Source: Euborellia annulipes (lineage: Eukaryota > Arthropoda > Insecta > Dermaptera > Anisolabididae). From it: a stretch of DNA of 64,000 nucleotides. The translations under genes and the position numbers were made by a program. The stretch's first letter is position 1, and each line of letters opens with the position of its first letter. Location of the stretch: NCBI GenBank assembly GCA_023213315.1, contig JAKCPI010001880.1, forward strand, positions 80,933 through 144,932, in the 5' to 3' direction. Below, piece by piece: positions 36,700 through 46,880 of the stretch. The notes below the pieces were generated by a model. That model was not told where the DNA came from and ran no database searches. It was given only the letters and a program-made list of their open reading frames with translations.

Positions 36700-37057
36700 A
36701 ATTATCCTTCACTATGACATTTGGGTTTTGAAATCGATGTTCCTAAATATGAAGAATATTGCCTAGAAACAGCCCGTCTATTTGTACATCTATATCCGTG
36801 GTTGTATATGCCAACTACAGAACATAATTGTTGATTCATAGCGCAAAAATAATTCAAATACAGAAATTGCCGGCGAAACGATTGAAATCGCTAGAATCTG
36901 AGGCAATTAAGTTGCTAAAAGCGCCCACATGTGAGGATTCAAATTTGGACATTCATCTGATGTCTGGACACCCACAAATGTTTTGAACTAAACAAGGTGT
37001 ATCATTTAGAGTCTATATGGCCTAAAATGCTGAAAAAGACTAATTAAAAATCAAAAA

Positions 37058-37452
37058 GGAGTCAAAGAAAAAAATCAAGACATAAGCAGCCAAAATTATT
37101 TCTTTTATTGTTGCCGTTCCAGGATGTCGTTTCGGGCACTGGTCTAGGCCATCTTCAGAGCTAAAATATTTTCGTACATTTTTATTATAACATATTATTG
37201 TGGGCATATATAAAAATATAATCTATAATAATATACAGTATTAATTTACAGAGTACATACCCGGAAGCGAGAATAAATGAAAATTACAGATTTCAGCGAC
37301 ACACATTCGCATGTCCGTTCATAGGACAAAAAAAGTGTACGAAAATATTTTAGCTCTGAAGATGGCCTAGACCAGTGGCCGAAACGTCAGCCTGGAACGG
37401 CAACAATAAAAGAAATAATTTTGGCTGCCATGTCTTGAATTTTTTTTACTCC
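37058..37452. repeat. Foldback element with the best-conserved hammerhead-like core
   Basis: Arms about 37058-37182 and 37325-37452 are inverted (GCCAAAATTATTTCTTTTAT and complement). The right arm reads + CTGAAGA-TGGCC...GGCC-GAAACGTC at 37356-37388 with AGCT/AGC next to it, which can give a 3-bp helix I and a GGCC/GGCC helix II. A central CCGGAAGCGAGAATAAATGA block is shared with the copy at 55542. Confidence 0.75.
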
Positions 37453-38867
37453 TTAAAAATAAAAAAAATTATTTTGTTATTACTTTATCTAAATCCAAAT
37501 CGGCGATCTCGGAAACCTCCCAATGGCAATTTTTATTGAAATTGAACTATTTGTTTTTTAATTCGCCATATTGCCAACGCCATTTTTTTTTTTTTTTTAA
37601 ATAATATCAAATTCGAAATCAGCGACCTCAAAAACCGGTGTGTATTGAATTTCAGAAAGATTAAATAACGTTCGACTTTTGACCGCGTTTCGGGATCACT
37701 GTGCGTCGATAGAAATAATTAAATTTGTATTTTTTTTTCTTTCAATATTTCTTAGTTTATTAGCTTATCTTTTTTTTTTCTTATCAATTTAAAGTCACAT
37801 AATTTTAATGTAGAATTTTAGTTATTCACCTTTCCTTTTCGAATATAAATTCATATCTTATTCATTAAATTTCATATTAAACTATAATTCAAAATACGTA
37901 GCTAAATTTGTAACTATATTGTAATATATAAATTAGTATCTAATCAAAAAATATATAGCTCTAATAATCATAAGCCCAATAATTCTATTATCTCTAAAGT
38001 TCCATTAGTAATTTATATTATTATTATTAACATTAAATAATTTATCGACATTTGGGAGGGATAATATCGAAATATATAGGCGTGTTTTATGCATGCATCT
38101 CTTAGCACTTTGGCTTGCGAAATGGAAACGGGAAAGCGTAGAGAGAGAACGCCCCCCACCCCCACCCCCTACAAAAAAAATAAATCAAAGTTTTTACCTT
38201 AAAGTGAAGCACTACTTGAAAGTGGATGCAATATATTCTAAGGGTTTTTTTTTTTTGTGTGTATCGACATCTTCAGTCATATTCGTAAAATGAAGCGAGA
38301 TTAAACCCTTTGGAGCGAAAAGATGCAATACGCCTGGGTATTTTGTTCTCATCTAACACACACACATCGATCTCCAAAAAAAGTCCCTCCCTCTATAAAC
38401 TGACCGGCCATAGCCCTTTGGGCTAGAACGCTTTTCTCTTTCTCTCTTCCTTTTCTGTGAACCCAATCATCGACGAACAAAATTTAAGAAAAAAAAAGAA
38501 AATTCCTTTTGTATTTCTTTTTTTTTAGAAAAAGACCTTCTTCCCTTGATTTATTGTATGTGATTTTTTTTTTTTTATTGTTCTGGAGTCAATCCAACTC
38601 CGATTCAAAACCGATGATCATTTTACAAATTAGGTCATTAAACAAGTTCATTGTCAAATGAATATATATAAAAAAGAAAAAAGATATATTAAAGCAACAA
38701 CAACAAAAAAGTCTAAATATAAGTAATAGAATAGCTAAAACCAAAAAAAAAACTTCCGTCTACTCTACAAATATGTGATTATCTACTTTAAGTTAAATAT
38801 TTTTCGAGATCTATTTATTTGAATAAGATAATATTATTCAAAATACCTCGATTTGGACTTAACTAGT

Positions 38868-38979
38868 CATAGATATATTTGGGTGTTGTTTATTGGTGAG
38901 CCCATGGTCCCCGGGAATCGAACCCAGGATATCCAACCTTTCCGGGGCATAGTTCATTGGCCATCGGAGCCTTTTAATG
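38868..38979 (-). repeat. SINE family S2 copy
   Basis: The minus strand reads ...GGATATCCTGGGTTCGATTC then CCGGGGACCATGGG, with a perfect Pol III B box (GGTTCGATTCC), ending CCAATAAACAACACCC. It is inverted relative to the S2 copy at 40323. Confidence 0.7.
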
Positions 38980-38987
38980 GTCTAGGT

Positions 38988-40314
38988 CAGTGGCGCCCAA
39001 GTGGGCGATTTGTTTTTTCAGAGGGGGGGGGGGGCAATAAATAAGTAGTGGGCGATTGGGGGGCGATGAGTATTCAAAAGGGGAAAAATTATTAGAGTTT
39101 ACTAAAAATGAAAGAGAAAATATCCTATTTAGAGGATGGTCAGAGCAGTAAAGGACAAAAAATAAAATAGTCTCGAGATAATTCCAATCTAGAATCGAAA
39201 TGTCACTTTTGTTTCATTAAATAAAGATGGATCGAAAAAAAAGATCCATTTTTGTTATTTTTCTTCATAAAAATAAAATTATTATTAGATTTTTAAAACG
39301 TTTGGATAGAGATAAATATTAAAAATTTTGCCTAATACTCCTAGAGTCAGGAGTATTTTTTTAAATAAATTTTTGCCATTAATTGTGGTTTATTATAGTT
39401 AGTAGGCCAAATTAATAATACATTTTAAGTAAAAAAAAATTTCAACGTTTCAGTCACTATTTCTGCAGCTGTATTTATTCACTTTGAAAAAAAAAAAAAA
39501 AAAAAAAAAACGTTATCTGAGGAACTTGATTCATTTTTAACTTTGAAATATAGTACTTTTTTGTTAAAAATTTTAAATCATTTTTTGTAGGTAAATTCAG
39601 ATGCAGATCACAAAATTCATGAATTTGATTCAATTTGAACCATGTAAATTTGTACAGCAGGTATATTTCTGTAAAATGCATAAATGAATATCCTACTAGA
39701 GCAAAGAGTGAACGGATAGAACTGTTTTGGTTGTTTTTATTAGGAACCGACCGAATATTCGGTTTCGGTTACGGTTTCGGCCAGTTTCGGCCAAAAATCA
39801 TGGTTTCGGCCGTAGTTTCGGTTTCGGCCAAAAAGTGGCCGAACCTTTCGGCCGGCCGAAACCAGAGTCTGAAAAAATGGGATGAGACTCGCATGCAAAA
39901 AAAAAAAAAAAAGGTCAAATAATTTGCACTTGAGGGAGAAAAAATTTTAGTCTCCCTAAAAAAAAGGTAAAAATGATTTTCACGGGAGGGAAAAAAAAAT
40001 TCAAAAAAAAAAAAAAAAAAGGTAAAATGAAAAAAAAATTTATAGGAAATACAAGTTTCGGTTCCGGTTACGGTTTCGGCCGAAACTAAGGTTGAGGCCG
40101 AATATTCGGTTTCGGTTTCGGCTGAAAATCTTGTTTCGGTCGGACCCTAGTTTTTATATACGGAAATAAAATTGTTTAAAATAATTCAACTGCTTTATTA
40201 TTTACACTTAACTTCAAATTAAAATTAGGCATCCAATGAAAATGAAAATGGGGCGATAGGTGTTAGACAAGCTCCAGAAAGGGGCGATGGGCAAAAAAAG
40301 GTTGGGAACCACTG
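38988..40314. mobile_element. hAT-type element, 1.33 kb, perfect 8-bp target duplication
   Basis: Left end CAGTGGCGCCCAAGTGGGCG; right end reads (reverse complement) CAGTGGTTCCCAACCTTTTT. It is flanked on both sides by the identical 8-mer GTCTAGGT (38980-38987 and 40315-40322). No intact transposase is visible. Internal GGGCGAT-rich ends and a poly-G run (about 39021-39032) are present, and another hAT element sits at 39741-40149. The insertion lies between two head-to-head SINE copies. Confidence 0.85.
39741..40149. mobile_element. Nested hAT-type MITE rich in TTTCGG repeats, perfect 8-bp TSD
   Basis: Ends TAGGAACCGACCG / CGGTCGGACCCTA, flanked on both sides by GTTTTTAT (39733-39740 and 40150-40157). 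Both ends are filled with repeats of GGTTTCGGCC/GTTTCGGT-like words, and the interior is A-rich. It is non-coding and inserted inside the larger hAT element. Confidence 0.85.
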
Positions 40315-40322
40315 GTCTAGGT

Positions 40323-40465
40323 CTTGGGTCCGGTGGCCTGGTGCAATGAACAGCACGCCAATGCCAAAGGCTGGAGATCCTGGGTCCGATTCCCGGGGGC
40401 CATGGGATGTTTGGCTTCGCCAATAAACAACACTCACAGTTTTTTTTTTTTTTTTTTTTTTTTTT
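40323..40465 (+). repeat. SINE family S2 copy with T-run
   Basis: Reads GGTGCAATGAACAGCACGCC ... GGTCCGATTCCCGGGGG ... CCAATAAACAACACTC and then a run of 25 Ts. The B box is present as GGTCCGATTCC. Together with 38868-38979 it forms a head-to-head SINE pair split by the hAT element. Confidence 0.7.
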
Positions 40466-41835
40466 CGGCGGACAGTAGTCATTGCCAACATGAAGGAGTA
40501 CAATAACATTAATATAAAAACATTCATATAAATCGTCAAAGTCAATATGGGGTTTTTATTAATATTGATAACCTCAAAAGTCAATGGGTGTGGGTTCGTA
40601 TTCCAGGTAGAATATTTATTTAAATAGTGTGGAACTATTGTAATAAATGTGCCTGGATCGCATGGGGCTCAACCTCCCCCCCCCCCCAATATTGAGGGAA
40701 GAGGGGCCCAGCCCCCCAGAAAAAAGTAAAGATAGCCAGCACAAATAATTGTTTCGCCGACCCCTGGAGTCAGCGGATCACAGTTTTAGCACCCTTCTGT
40801 AGATGTTTAAGAAAAGGCGAGGGGCCGCCGAGGCCCGGCGGCGCTGCTAGTAAAAAAAATAGTGACCTGGAAGGCTAATTTAAAATTTATTTAATTGTTT
40901 ATAATTTCTAATAAATTTATTTTAAATATTAAACGAATCTCTCTCTCTCTCTATTTTCCATTATATACTCACACTATGCATTTATATTTATACCCCCCAT
41001 GGAATATTCTCCCAATCAAGCGATTGTAATGAGATTTATTTTCAATTAATAACGAAATTCGATCAACAAAACCTCCATCTCTCTCGTTATTTTGTTTGCT
41101 GTTCTTTTATCGTGTAAAGCTATTTAGTGGCTTTTTTTTATTTATTTATTTATTTTTTTAATATAAATCGGTAGGTGTGTGGGTTGATGTCTCTCGCCTA
41201 CGTACTAAAGAGACTTCCATTTTCAAACTACTCGACCAAATTGGGAAGCCAAAGATGGCAAGAAGCCTGTAATGTGTGGTAGAGAAATAAAAAAAAAAAA
41301 AAAAAACTTGCCGACGACGACATTCAAAACCCACCGAAAAAAGAAAAATAATCGAAGATAAATTAAAAAAAGAAAAAAAAAGTTATTTATTATGAATAGC
41401 CATTTTAGATTTCATAGGAATTAAAATATAATGTTTATCTCTATAATAAATTTGCTTCTTAAATTAAACTTGTAATTTTTAATTAGTATTTTTTACTTTC
41501 TCATACTGTATATAAGAATTAGGGAAAGTATTAGGTCTATAATCGTAAAAAAAAGATCTTTTTTTCGGCAACGGAAGCCATTTAGACCCCGTCTCTATTT
41601 ATTTCAATTTTTCAGTAGCCAATTAAATAATATAATAATATAAAATATAAAATAATATAATTAAAATATATATAATATAAATATAATAAAAATTAAAAAT
41701 AATTTTTTTTTTTTTTTATTTATGGTAAGGCCACATCGCCATCCCTCACAATACATATATACATATAAAATTACAATTTATAAATAATTCATATAAAATA
41801 TATCTATAAAAAAAATAATAATACATTAATAAAAC

Positions 41836-42006
41836 AAATTCAAAGTAAAAACAATACAATACTAAAACAAAATCAAAGCTAAAACAATACAATAATAAAA
41901 CAAAATCAAAGCTAAAACAATACAATAATAAAACAAAATCAAAGCTAAAACAATACAATAATAAGACAAAATCAAAGTAAAAACAATACAATAATAAAAC
42001 ACACTC
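41836..42006 (-). repeat. 33-bp minisatellite, about 5 units
   Basis: The unit AAAACAATACAATAATAAAA + CAAAATCAAAGCT repeats with few changes. Because 33 is a multiple of three, it creates a spurious minus-strand ORF with repeated YCFSFDFVLLL. It lies in the 3' UTR of the LINE fragment. Confidence 0.85.
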
Positions 42007-42022
42007 CATACCATACTAAATT

Positions 42023-42280
42023 TTATAGTAAGATCCTGGTTTTGGTAATGAAGTTATTTAATTTTATGAGGGTTTGGTAATCTGGAATCTTGGAAAAGAG
42101 TTGTGCAAAGGAGGTTGGGTCTTGAAAGTGTGGAATAATTACAGTAGTTGTTTGTAGCTGGGAGTCCTCAACTGTGGAATAATTGTTTTTAGGTATTGTT
42201 TCCTTTCGTTATTATATTTTGGACATTCCGCTATCAAGTGGAATAGGGTTGCGATTGGTGTGTGTTCGTGCAGGAGCATA
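42023..42280 (-). pseudogene. LINE ORF2 C-terminus, frameshifted
   Basis: One minus frame gives LLHEHTPIATLFHLIAECPK then YNNERKQYLKTIIPQLRTPS, the H..L.ECP.YN..R motif found after the RT/RNase H region of Jockey/I-type LINEs. A shift to another frame then continues IIPHFQDPTSFAQLFSKIPD and YQTLIKLNNFITKTRILL to a stop at 42023. Two adjacent protein-like segments in different frames indicate a decayed ORF end. Confidence 0.6.
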
Positions 42281-42335
42281 GGGGGGACTTGACTAAAAAT
42301 AATTTAAAAAACAATTAAAAATAATATGAAATAAA

Positions 42336-42405
42336 TTGTCGCATGAGACGGGATGCGAACCCACGAGGGTCAGCACGTTAACCACTGCACCAAGGCCCGA
42401 GGACC
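42336..42405 (-). repeat. tRNA-derived SINE, variant head (S1b)
   Basis: The minus strand reads CCTCGGGCCTTGGTGCAGTG, GTTAACGTGCTGACC and GTGGGTTCGCATCCCGTC, then TCATGCGACAA. It has clear A and B boxes but a different body from S1; the same body follows the B box at 17139. Confidence 0.75.
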
Positions 42406-43854
42406 AAAAAATTCTTGAAAATCTAGAATACAAAAGCATGTACTTACTCTTAAAATAGATATTTTTTAACAAGACTGTTTGCCCCCCCCCCCCTCCTTAC
42501 ATTGAAGAAAATATTAAGAAATTCAAACGAAGCCATTTTACAACTAACAATATTTTTGTTCTTTCGTGTTTGAAGGGAGCCCAGAGTGTTATTTTCTTGA
42601 ATATTAATAATCCTTTATAGAAGTTGAGAAAACATCAAGACTTTAGTTCGTAATTGGCGATAAATTAGTTTTTTTTTTTTTTCAAGATGAATGAATAGAA
42701 AAATACATTTTTTTTTCGCTCGTCGTCTTTTCGCTGGTGAGATCATAGTATTGAAGGATTCCAAGGACGACGAGGTCCAATCGCTCTCTTAATCAAATAT
42801 TGCCATATATCAAATTCAAACATGTCTTTTCTTGCTTTTGCTGCTGCTGCTATTTATACCAATGAATAATAATATTGTTTCTTTAATTAAATAAAAATAT
42901 TGCCTAACACATATAGTGAAAGTATTTTATTAAATAAAGGTTATAGTTCTTTGAACTTAAGGAAGCTTTTGCAATTCCCTCCAGACAATCGACCTTTGCT
43001 TCCAGACAGATGATTTGAAAGTCCATTTGGTCATCCGCCTTTGCTCCCCCCCCCCCCTTTTGCTTTAAGTTCTCTTCTTCTCTGCTCTCCCATTGTGAAA
43101 TATCGAAAGTTATCAGCGCTCTTGCTCTCTGTCTCAAAGACCATTAACGCCCACTGACCCTCTGACAATGACCCTACCCTCTTACAACGTAAAATGGAAA
43201 TCTTCTAATGGAATTAAATCTCTAAATCATCGGGCAAATTAAAAAATTTAATTAGAAATGAACAATAAATTATGTGCTTTGAAATTAATAATGGCATTAG
43301 AGCTTTGCTTATTTCCTTCAAGGCTCTTTTTTCTGTGTGTGTGTAAAATTGAAAATATAGAACATCAGAACTATTATAGATACAAAAAAACTATAATAAA
43401 TTATTATATTTATTATTTTATTAAAATAAATATAATATTTTGTAATTTGTAACAAAATATAAATTAATAAATTCGAAAAAAAAAAAAAAATTATTGATTG
43501 CTTATACACAACTTGATACTTCATGTCATCCTATCATATTTCGCCCTACTATTTATACTATCATAATATCGTGAAATATTCCAACAGACAATTCAATTGG
43601 ACCTCCAAAAATGATAAATTTCAACTATTAATCGTAAGCTCTAGTTGAAACATTATTATTTATTAAAAACACCAAGTTATAAGTGTCAATGATTTATTTT
43701 AAATTAACGTTTTTAATACCCAATTTAATTTTGACACACTTGTATCATCTTATGTAGATGAGATTCTTGTTCAAGCCCAAGTTTTAAACAAAAGGAAAGA
43801 TTTTGAGATGTATCACCTTCTATAATTTGTCTGAAAATAGACAACTGTTTTGAC

Positions 43855-44720
43855 TTCTGATGATGGCAGTGTACAGGATTTTTAACCAATAAAAAACCTC
43901 AAATGCCTTTTTAGAATTAAGAGATTATTTTTAAGATCTTTTTTGGCATCGATAAGATGTAAATTATAAGTAACATCTTCAAATTTTAGTTTTAAGCATC
44001 TCCAACGTTCAGTTTTTGCTTAAGGTATGAACAACAGGGAAAATAATAAAATGAACAGATTTGTTTATAAAATTTTAGTAAAAAATATTTTTACTATTTT
44101 TATTGAAATTTATTTTTTAATTTCCATTTAGTCTTTTACTCTAACAAGAGTATTAGCTGCCTGTACCTAATAAATTTGAATAAATTTTACAATTTCTTAT
44201 ATTCATTGATTGATTCAAGTTTTAGAATACGTCATAAAAAAAAAAAAAAAAAAAAAATGGAATCAACAATTTTGACTGTAGTTTTAATTTAATCTTCAGG
44301 AATCACTTACAAAAGAAATTAAATAGGCTATTATATATATATATATATTATTTATAAAATAAATAATAAATAATAATATAATAAATATAATATAAAATCT
44401 TGTATTTTGAGTCGATATAAAAGGCTCATAATTTTATATTAAATATTATCCTCACCACACCATCTTTGATGATTTTATTTATGTTTCGCAATCTTCTTCT
44501 TCAGTACATAAGGCCATTTATTTAAATTATATTTCAGATAATATGTTAGTTATCAATATAACAAAAAGAATTAGCTTATGTGCTTCAAATTATTTATTAG
44601 TAAAAATTCACTTAATCACATCTTTAGTGATTTCACTTCTGATGATAAGAGTGTATTTTTAACCAATAAAAAACTTTGACTATTTATTTTAAATATCTTT
44701 TTCAGCATCGAGGACTATTT
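43855..44720. repeat. Decayed repeat copies in the intron upstream of the mbl exon
   Basis: TTCTGATGATGGCAGTGTAC...TTTTTAACCAATAAAAAAC (about 43856) and CTTCTGATGATAAGAGTGTA...TTTTTAACCAATAAAAAACT (about 44637) are direct copies. Each is followed by a decayed SINE-tail-like GGCATCGATAAG/CAGCATCGAGGACTATTTAG. Confidence 0.5.
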
Positions 44721-44970
44721 AGACCCTTTCCATATTTATTTTTACATCTTACTATTTTAATGTTTCAACAAGAGCCTACGGTAGAGAAAATTTCAATATT
44801 TTCATTTATTTATTATTATAATAATTCAAATGATATTGATCTCAAAGTTTGTAATTTTTTAAACAAATTATTTAGAGTTCTGATTCTCTAATCAAAGTTT
44901 AATGTGCATGTTTGTTTTTTTTTTTTTTATTAATCACTCACGTTTTTTGTTACAAATACTCATAGATGTT

Positions 44971-44991
44971 TTTCCTTTTGTTTTTTTGCAG
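44971..44991 (+). other. mbl: 3' splice site of the mbl exon
   Basis: Pyrimidine-dominated tract (TTTCCTTTTG then seven Ts) followed by GCAG. A TTAATCAC stretch around 44930 could serve as a branch region. It is the best acceptor upstream of the mbl start codon. Confidence 0.7.
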
Positions 44992-45115
44992 ACCTCTAAC
45001 CCTTGGAGAGTGCAACACCGAGAAGCCAACCAGCTTGCTTGTACCATCCGGCCAGCCAATCATGCGCTAGCTTTCAAAACCGCCTAGAGATCCCCCAGTC
45101 CCCTTATTCCCGTTT

Positions 45116-45448
45116 TTGGAAAGCCCACATATTCACACACACATTCACCCCAAAAACATAACACCACACACATACAAAAAACACCAAAAAATATTCTCGC
45201 GCTTTTTGCTATATTATATTCTATATAGTATATATATATACAAAACCGGAAATTCACCCCAATTTTTTCGCTGCTTTTTTTCCCCCTCTCTCTCTCAAAC
45301 GACGATCACCCCTTCTTCTCTGATTCTCGCTGAAATTCTTCTTAGTGACGCTTTATTTGGGTTGGTTAACACAAGTGTTTTCCCAAGAAGCTTGCCTGGC
45401 ACATTAACACACACGCCCGCCGACGATCTACCGCTCTACCTGCGCTAA
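45116..45448 (+). other. Upstream ORF of 110 codons inside the mbl 5' UTR
   Basis: An ATG-initiated frame of 110 codons (starts MESPHIHTHIHPKN, ends LPLYLR) lies wholly inside the inferred 5' UTR exon, about 0.7 kb upstream of and out of frame with the mbl start. It has no recognisable domain and a biased, His/Thr/Pro-rich start reflecting CACA-rich sequence. If translated it would act as a uORF; it may equally be chance. Confidence 0.25.
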
Positions 45449-45474
45449 ACTTTCACACTAAATACACACTGTCT

Positions 45475-45510
45475 ACTGCTGCTACACACTGCTGCTACTG
45501 CTGCCGCCAA
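45475..45510 (+). promoter_or_regulatory. Cluster of YGCY (TGCT/TGCC) motifs in the mbl 5' UTR
   Basis: Within about 36 nt the + strand reads TGCTGCTACACACTGCTGCT and then ACTGCTGCCGCC. This gives several TGCT/TGCC words, which match the YGCY motif bound by Muscleblind proteins. A further TGCT lies near the exon start in CAGCTTGCTTG (about 45030). Autoregulatory binding of Mbl to its own exon is known in flies; binding here is inferred. Confidence 0.5.
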
Positions 45511-46125
45511 CTACAACATTCATCAACAAAACTGCAACAAAACTATTTTGAAGAAAAATAAAAACACAATCCTCGCACATTAAAACTTCACAATCAATTT
45601 GAATATAAATATATATATATATCAGGTGTTCCATATACTCCAAAAAAAAAGAAAGATACTTCCAAGAAGAAATTATTAGAAACAAGTAGTTGAGGAGTGT
45701 GAACGGCCAAAACAGAAAAAGCAGTGATATCTTATGGTCCAGTGATATAAAACAATTCCTCGTTACTAGTCTTCATTTGCCATATATAAAAAGGAAATAT
45801 AAAACGTTCCAATTAATTTATTAATAAAGCGCCTAAAAAAAAAAAAACAAAGCGGTGAGGAATTATAAAAAAACGAGTGATTTTTATTGAAAAGAACATT
45901 TTTATCAAAATATTATATTATATATACATAGAATATATATTAAAAAAAAAAAGATAGTATATTTTTTTGTGGATAGAATAAAAAACAACTCGCACGACAT
46001 CGATTCAAAAAGAAAATAAAAAAAAAAAAGAAGAAGAAAAATAAAACGAACACTTGAACATACGTCCTTGATTTGCATCCCGTGAAAAGAAAAAAAGAAA
46101 AAAACCAACCCCGTCCCCCATAGCT

Positions 46126-46314
46126 ATGGCCGCCATGGTCAATATGAATAATCTCCTGAACGGCAAAGACTCGCGCTGGCTTCAGCTCGAGGTGTGCCGT
46201 GAATTTCAACGCAACAAATGCACTCGGCCCGACACCGAGTGTAAATTTGCACATCCGCCGGCCAATGTTGAGGTGCAAAATGGTCGAGTTACCGCCTGTT
46301 ACGACAGCATTAAG
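46126..46314 (+). CDS. mbl: Muscleblind, first coding exon (N-terminal CCCH zinc finger)
   Basis: The 63 codons begin MAAMVNMNNLLNGKDSRWLQ and match the N-terminus of arthropod Muscleblind almost residue for residue, with the same start position. Muscleblind/MBNL is an RNA-binding regulator of alternative splicing that recognises YGCY motifs through tandem CCCH fingers. Zinc finger 1 is visible as C24-x7-C32-x6-C39-x3-H43. Finger 2 starts at C58 and is cut by the exon end after SIK, exactly where the family's coding exon ends; the donor reads AAG|GTAAGA. An in-frame TGA at 46069 bounds the start. The second ATG (codon 4) sits in a perfect GCCGCCATGG context, so minor initiation there is possible. 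The reading frame runs 15 codons past the donor before a stop, but that part is intron. The next exon (rest of finger 2) was not found in the window, so this CDS is partial. Confidence 0.96.
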
Positions 46315-46320
46315 GTAAGA
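46315..46320 (+). other. mbl: 5' splice site of the mbl exon
   Basis: AAG|GTAAGA, a near-consensus donor at the conserved exon boundary after Ser-Ile-Lys in the second zinc finger. Confidence 0.92.
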
Positions 46321-46615
46321 TTCAACACAACACACTTCTCTCTTTATTATTATTATTAATTGTTTCGTCATCAAAATAGTCATCTTGTAATTATCGTGAT
46401 ATTTATCTTTCTCATCATCAGATCAGCTGTTATTTTAATAATCAATTAAATAGATTCCTAACTACTGGCAGTTTTACAATATAAAAGTAGAAAAATACAA
46501 TTTTTATTTCAAAAATTTCAGGCTAATTTAAATTTCAATACCTAAAGAGGCTAGAATTTAATTTCTTGGTTTTACGAACGATTTTTTGTTTTCTAAGTGA
46601 CTGATTAACGATGCC

Positions 46616-46811
46616 TCGGAAGGTTTCTCCGCCAATGAAACTCTCACTTCACGACGTTTCGGTTTTATTGGACCATCATTTTCTGCTGGAATAATAATAA
46701 TCTAATTTTATTTTATTTAATCAGCTGTTAGGGAAATGATGGTCCAATAAAATAAGATCGAAACGTCGTGAATTTGAGTTTCATTGGTGGAAAATTCTTT
46801 CGCAGCATGCG
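46616..46811. repeat. Foldback element in the mbl intron, 0.3 kb after the exon
   Basis: Arms of about 70 bp (46616-46685, 46733-46811): CACGACGTTTCGGTTTTATT then GGACCATCATTT, inverted to ATGATGGTCCAATAAAATAA then GATCGAAACGTCGTG. The CTGATGA core is replaced by AAAATGA. Confidence 0.7.
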
Positions 46812-46880
46812 TGGCAGTATGTGATTTCAGTTACGTGTGCTCATCAATAAAAACGCCAAAATAAGAAATAACAGTCCAGG

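Larger units (their letters stand above)
41703..42280 (-). mobile_element. LINE 3' end (5'-truncated) with 33-bp minisatellite and A-tail
   Basis: Read on the minus strand: coding remnant (42280 to 42023), then a 3' UTR containing about five 33-bp repeats (41836-42006), a terminal GTGAGGGATGGCGATGTGGC then CTTACCATAAAT, and an A-run (41701-41719). This is the organisation of a 5'-truncated non-LTR retrotransposon. Confidence 0.65.
42406..44991 (+). other. Intron or 5' flank directly upstream of the mbl exon
   Basis: AT-rich with two decayed repeat copies (annotated) and a C-run near 43048. No long inverted match to the downstream intron was seen within about 1.5 kb of either side of the exon. 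Confidence 0.45.
44992..46314 (+). other. mbl: mbl exon: long 5' UTR plus first coding segment (circMbl-type exon)
   Basis: A strong 3' splice site (T-rich tract ending TTTTTTTGCAG at 44991) precedes ACCTCTAACC, and the exon runs to the donor at 46315. The exon is about 1.32 kb with about 1.13 kb of 5' UTR. The UTR is clearly less AT-rich at its 5' end than the flanking introns. In flies the corresponding single mbl exon, with UTR and start codon between two very long introns, is back-spliced into circMbl. The acceptor lies in phase 0 relative to the donor-side frame, so a circle would be open across the junction (see findings). An alternative internal acceptor or a promoter inside the UTR cannot be excluded from sequence alone. 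Confidence 0.75.

Noticed and set aside
41746..42009. 87-codon minus ORF with repeated YCFSFDFVLLL
   Set aside because: Artefact of a 33-bp minisatellite whose period is a multiple of three.
46126..46359. 77-codon ORF continuing past the mbl donor
   Set aside because: The last 14 residues lie beyond AAG|GTAAGA and do not match Muscleblind; the CDS is ended at 46314.
45905..46383. Minus-strand ORFs of 67 and 147 codons opposite the mbl exon
   Set aside because: They are antisense shadows of the mbl coding sequence and poly-A-rich leader, with Phe-run low complexity.
43855..46811. Intronic inverted repeats flanking the mbl exon that could drive circularisation
   Set aside because: Only short (about 8-nt) complementarity between upstream CTGATGATGG copies and the downstream foldback; not convincing.
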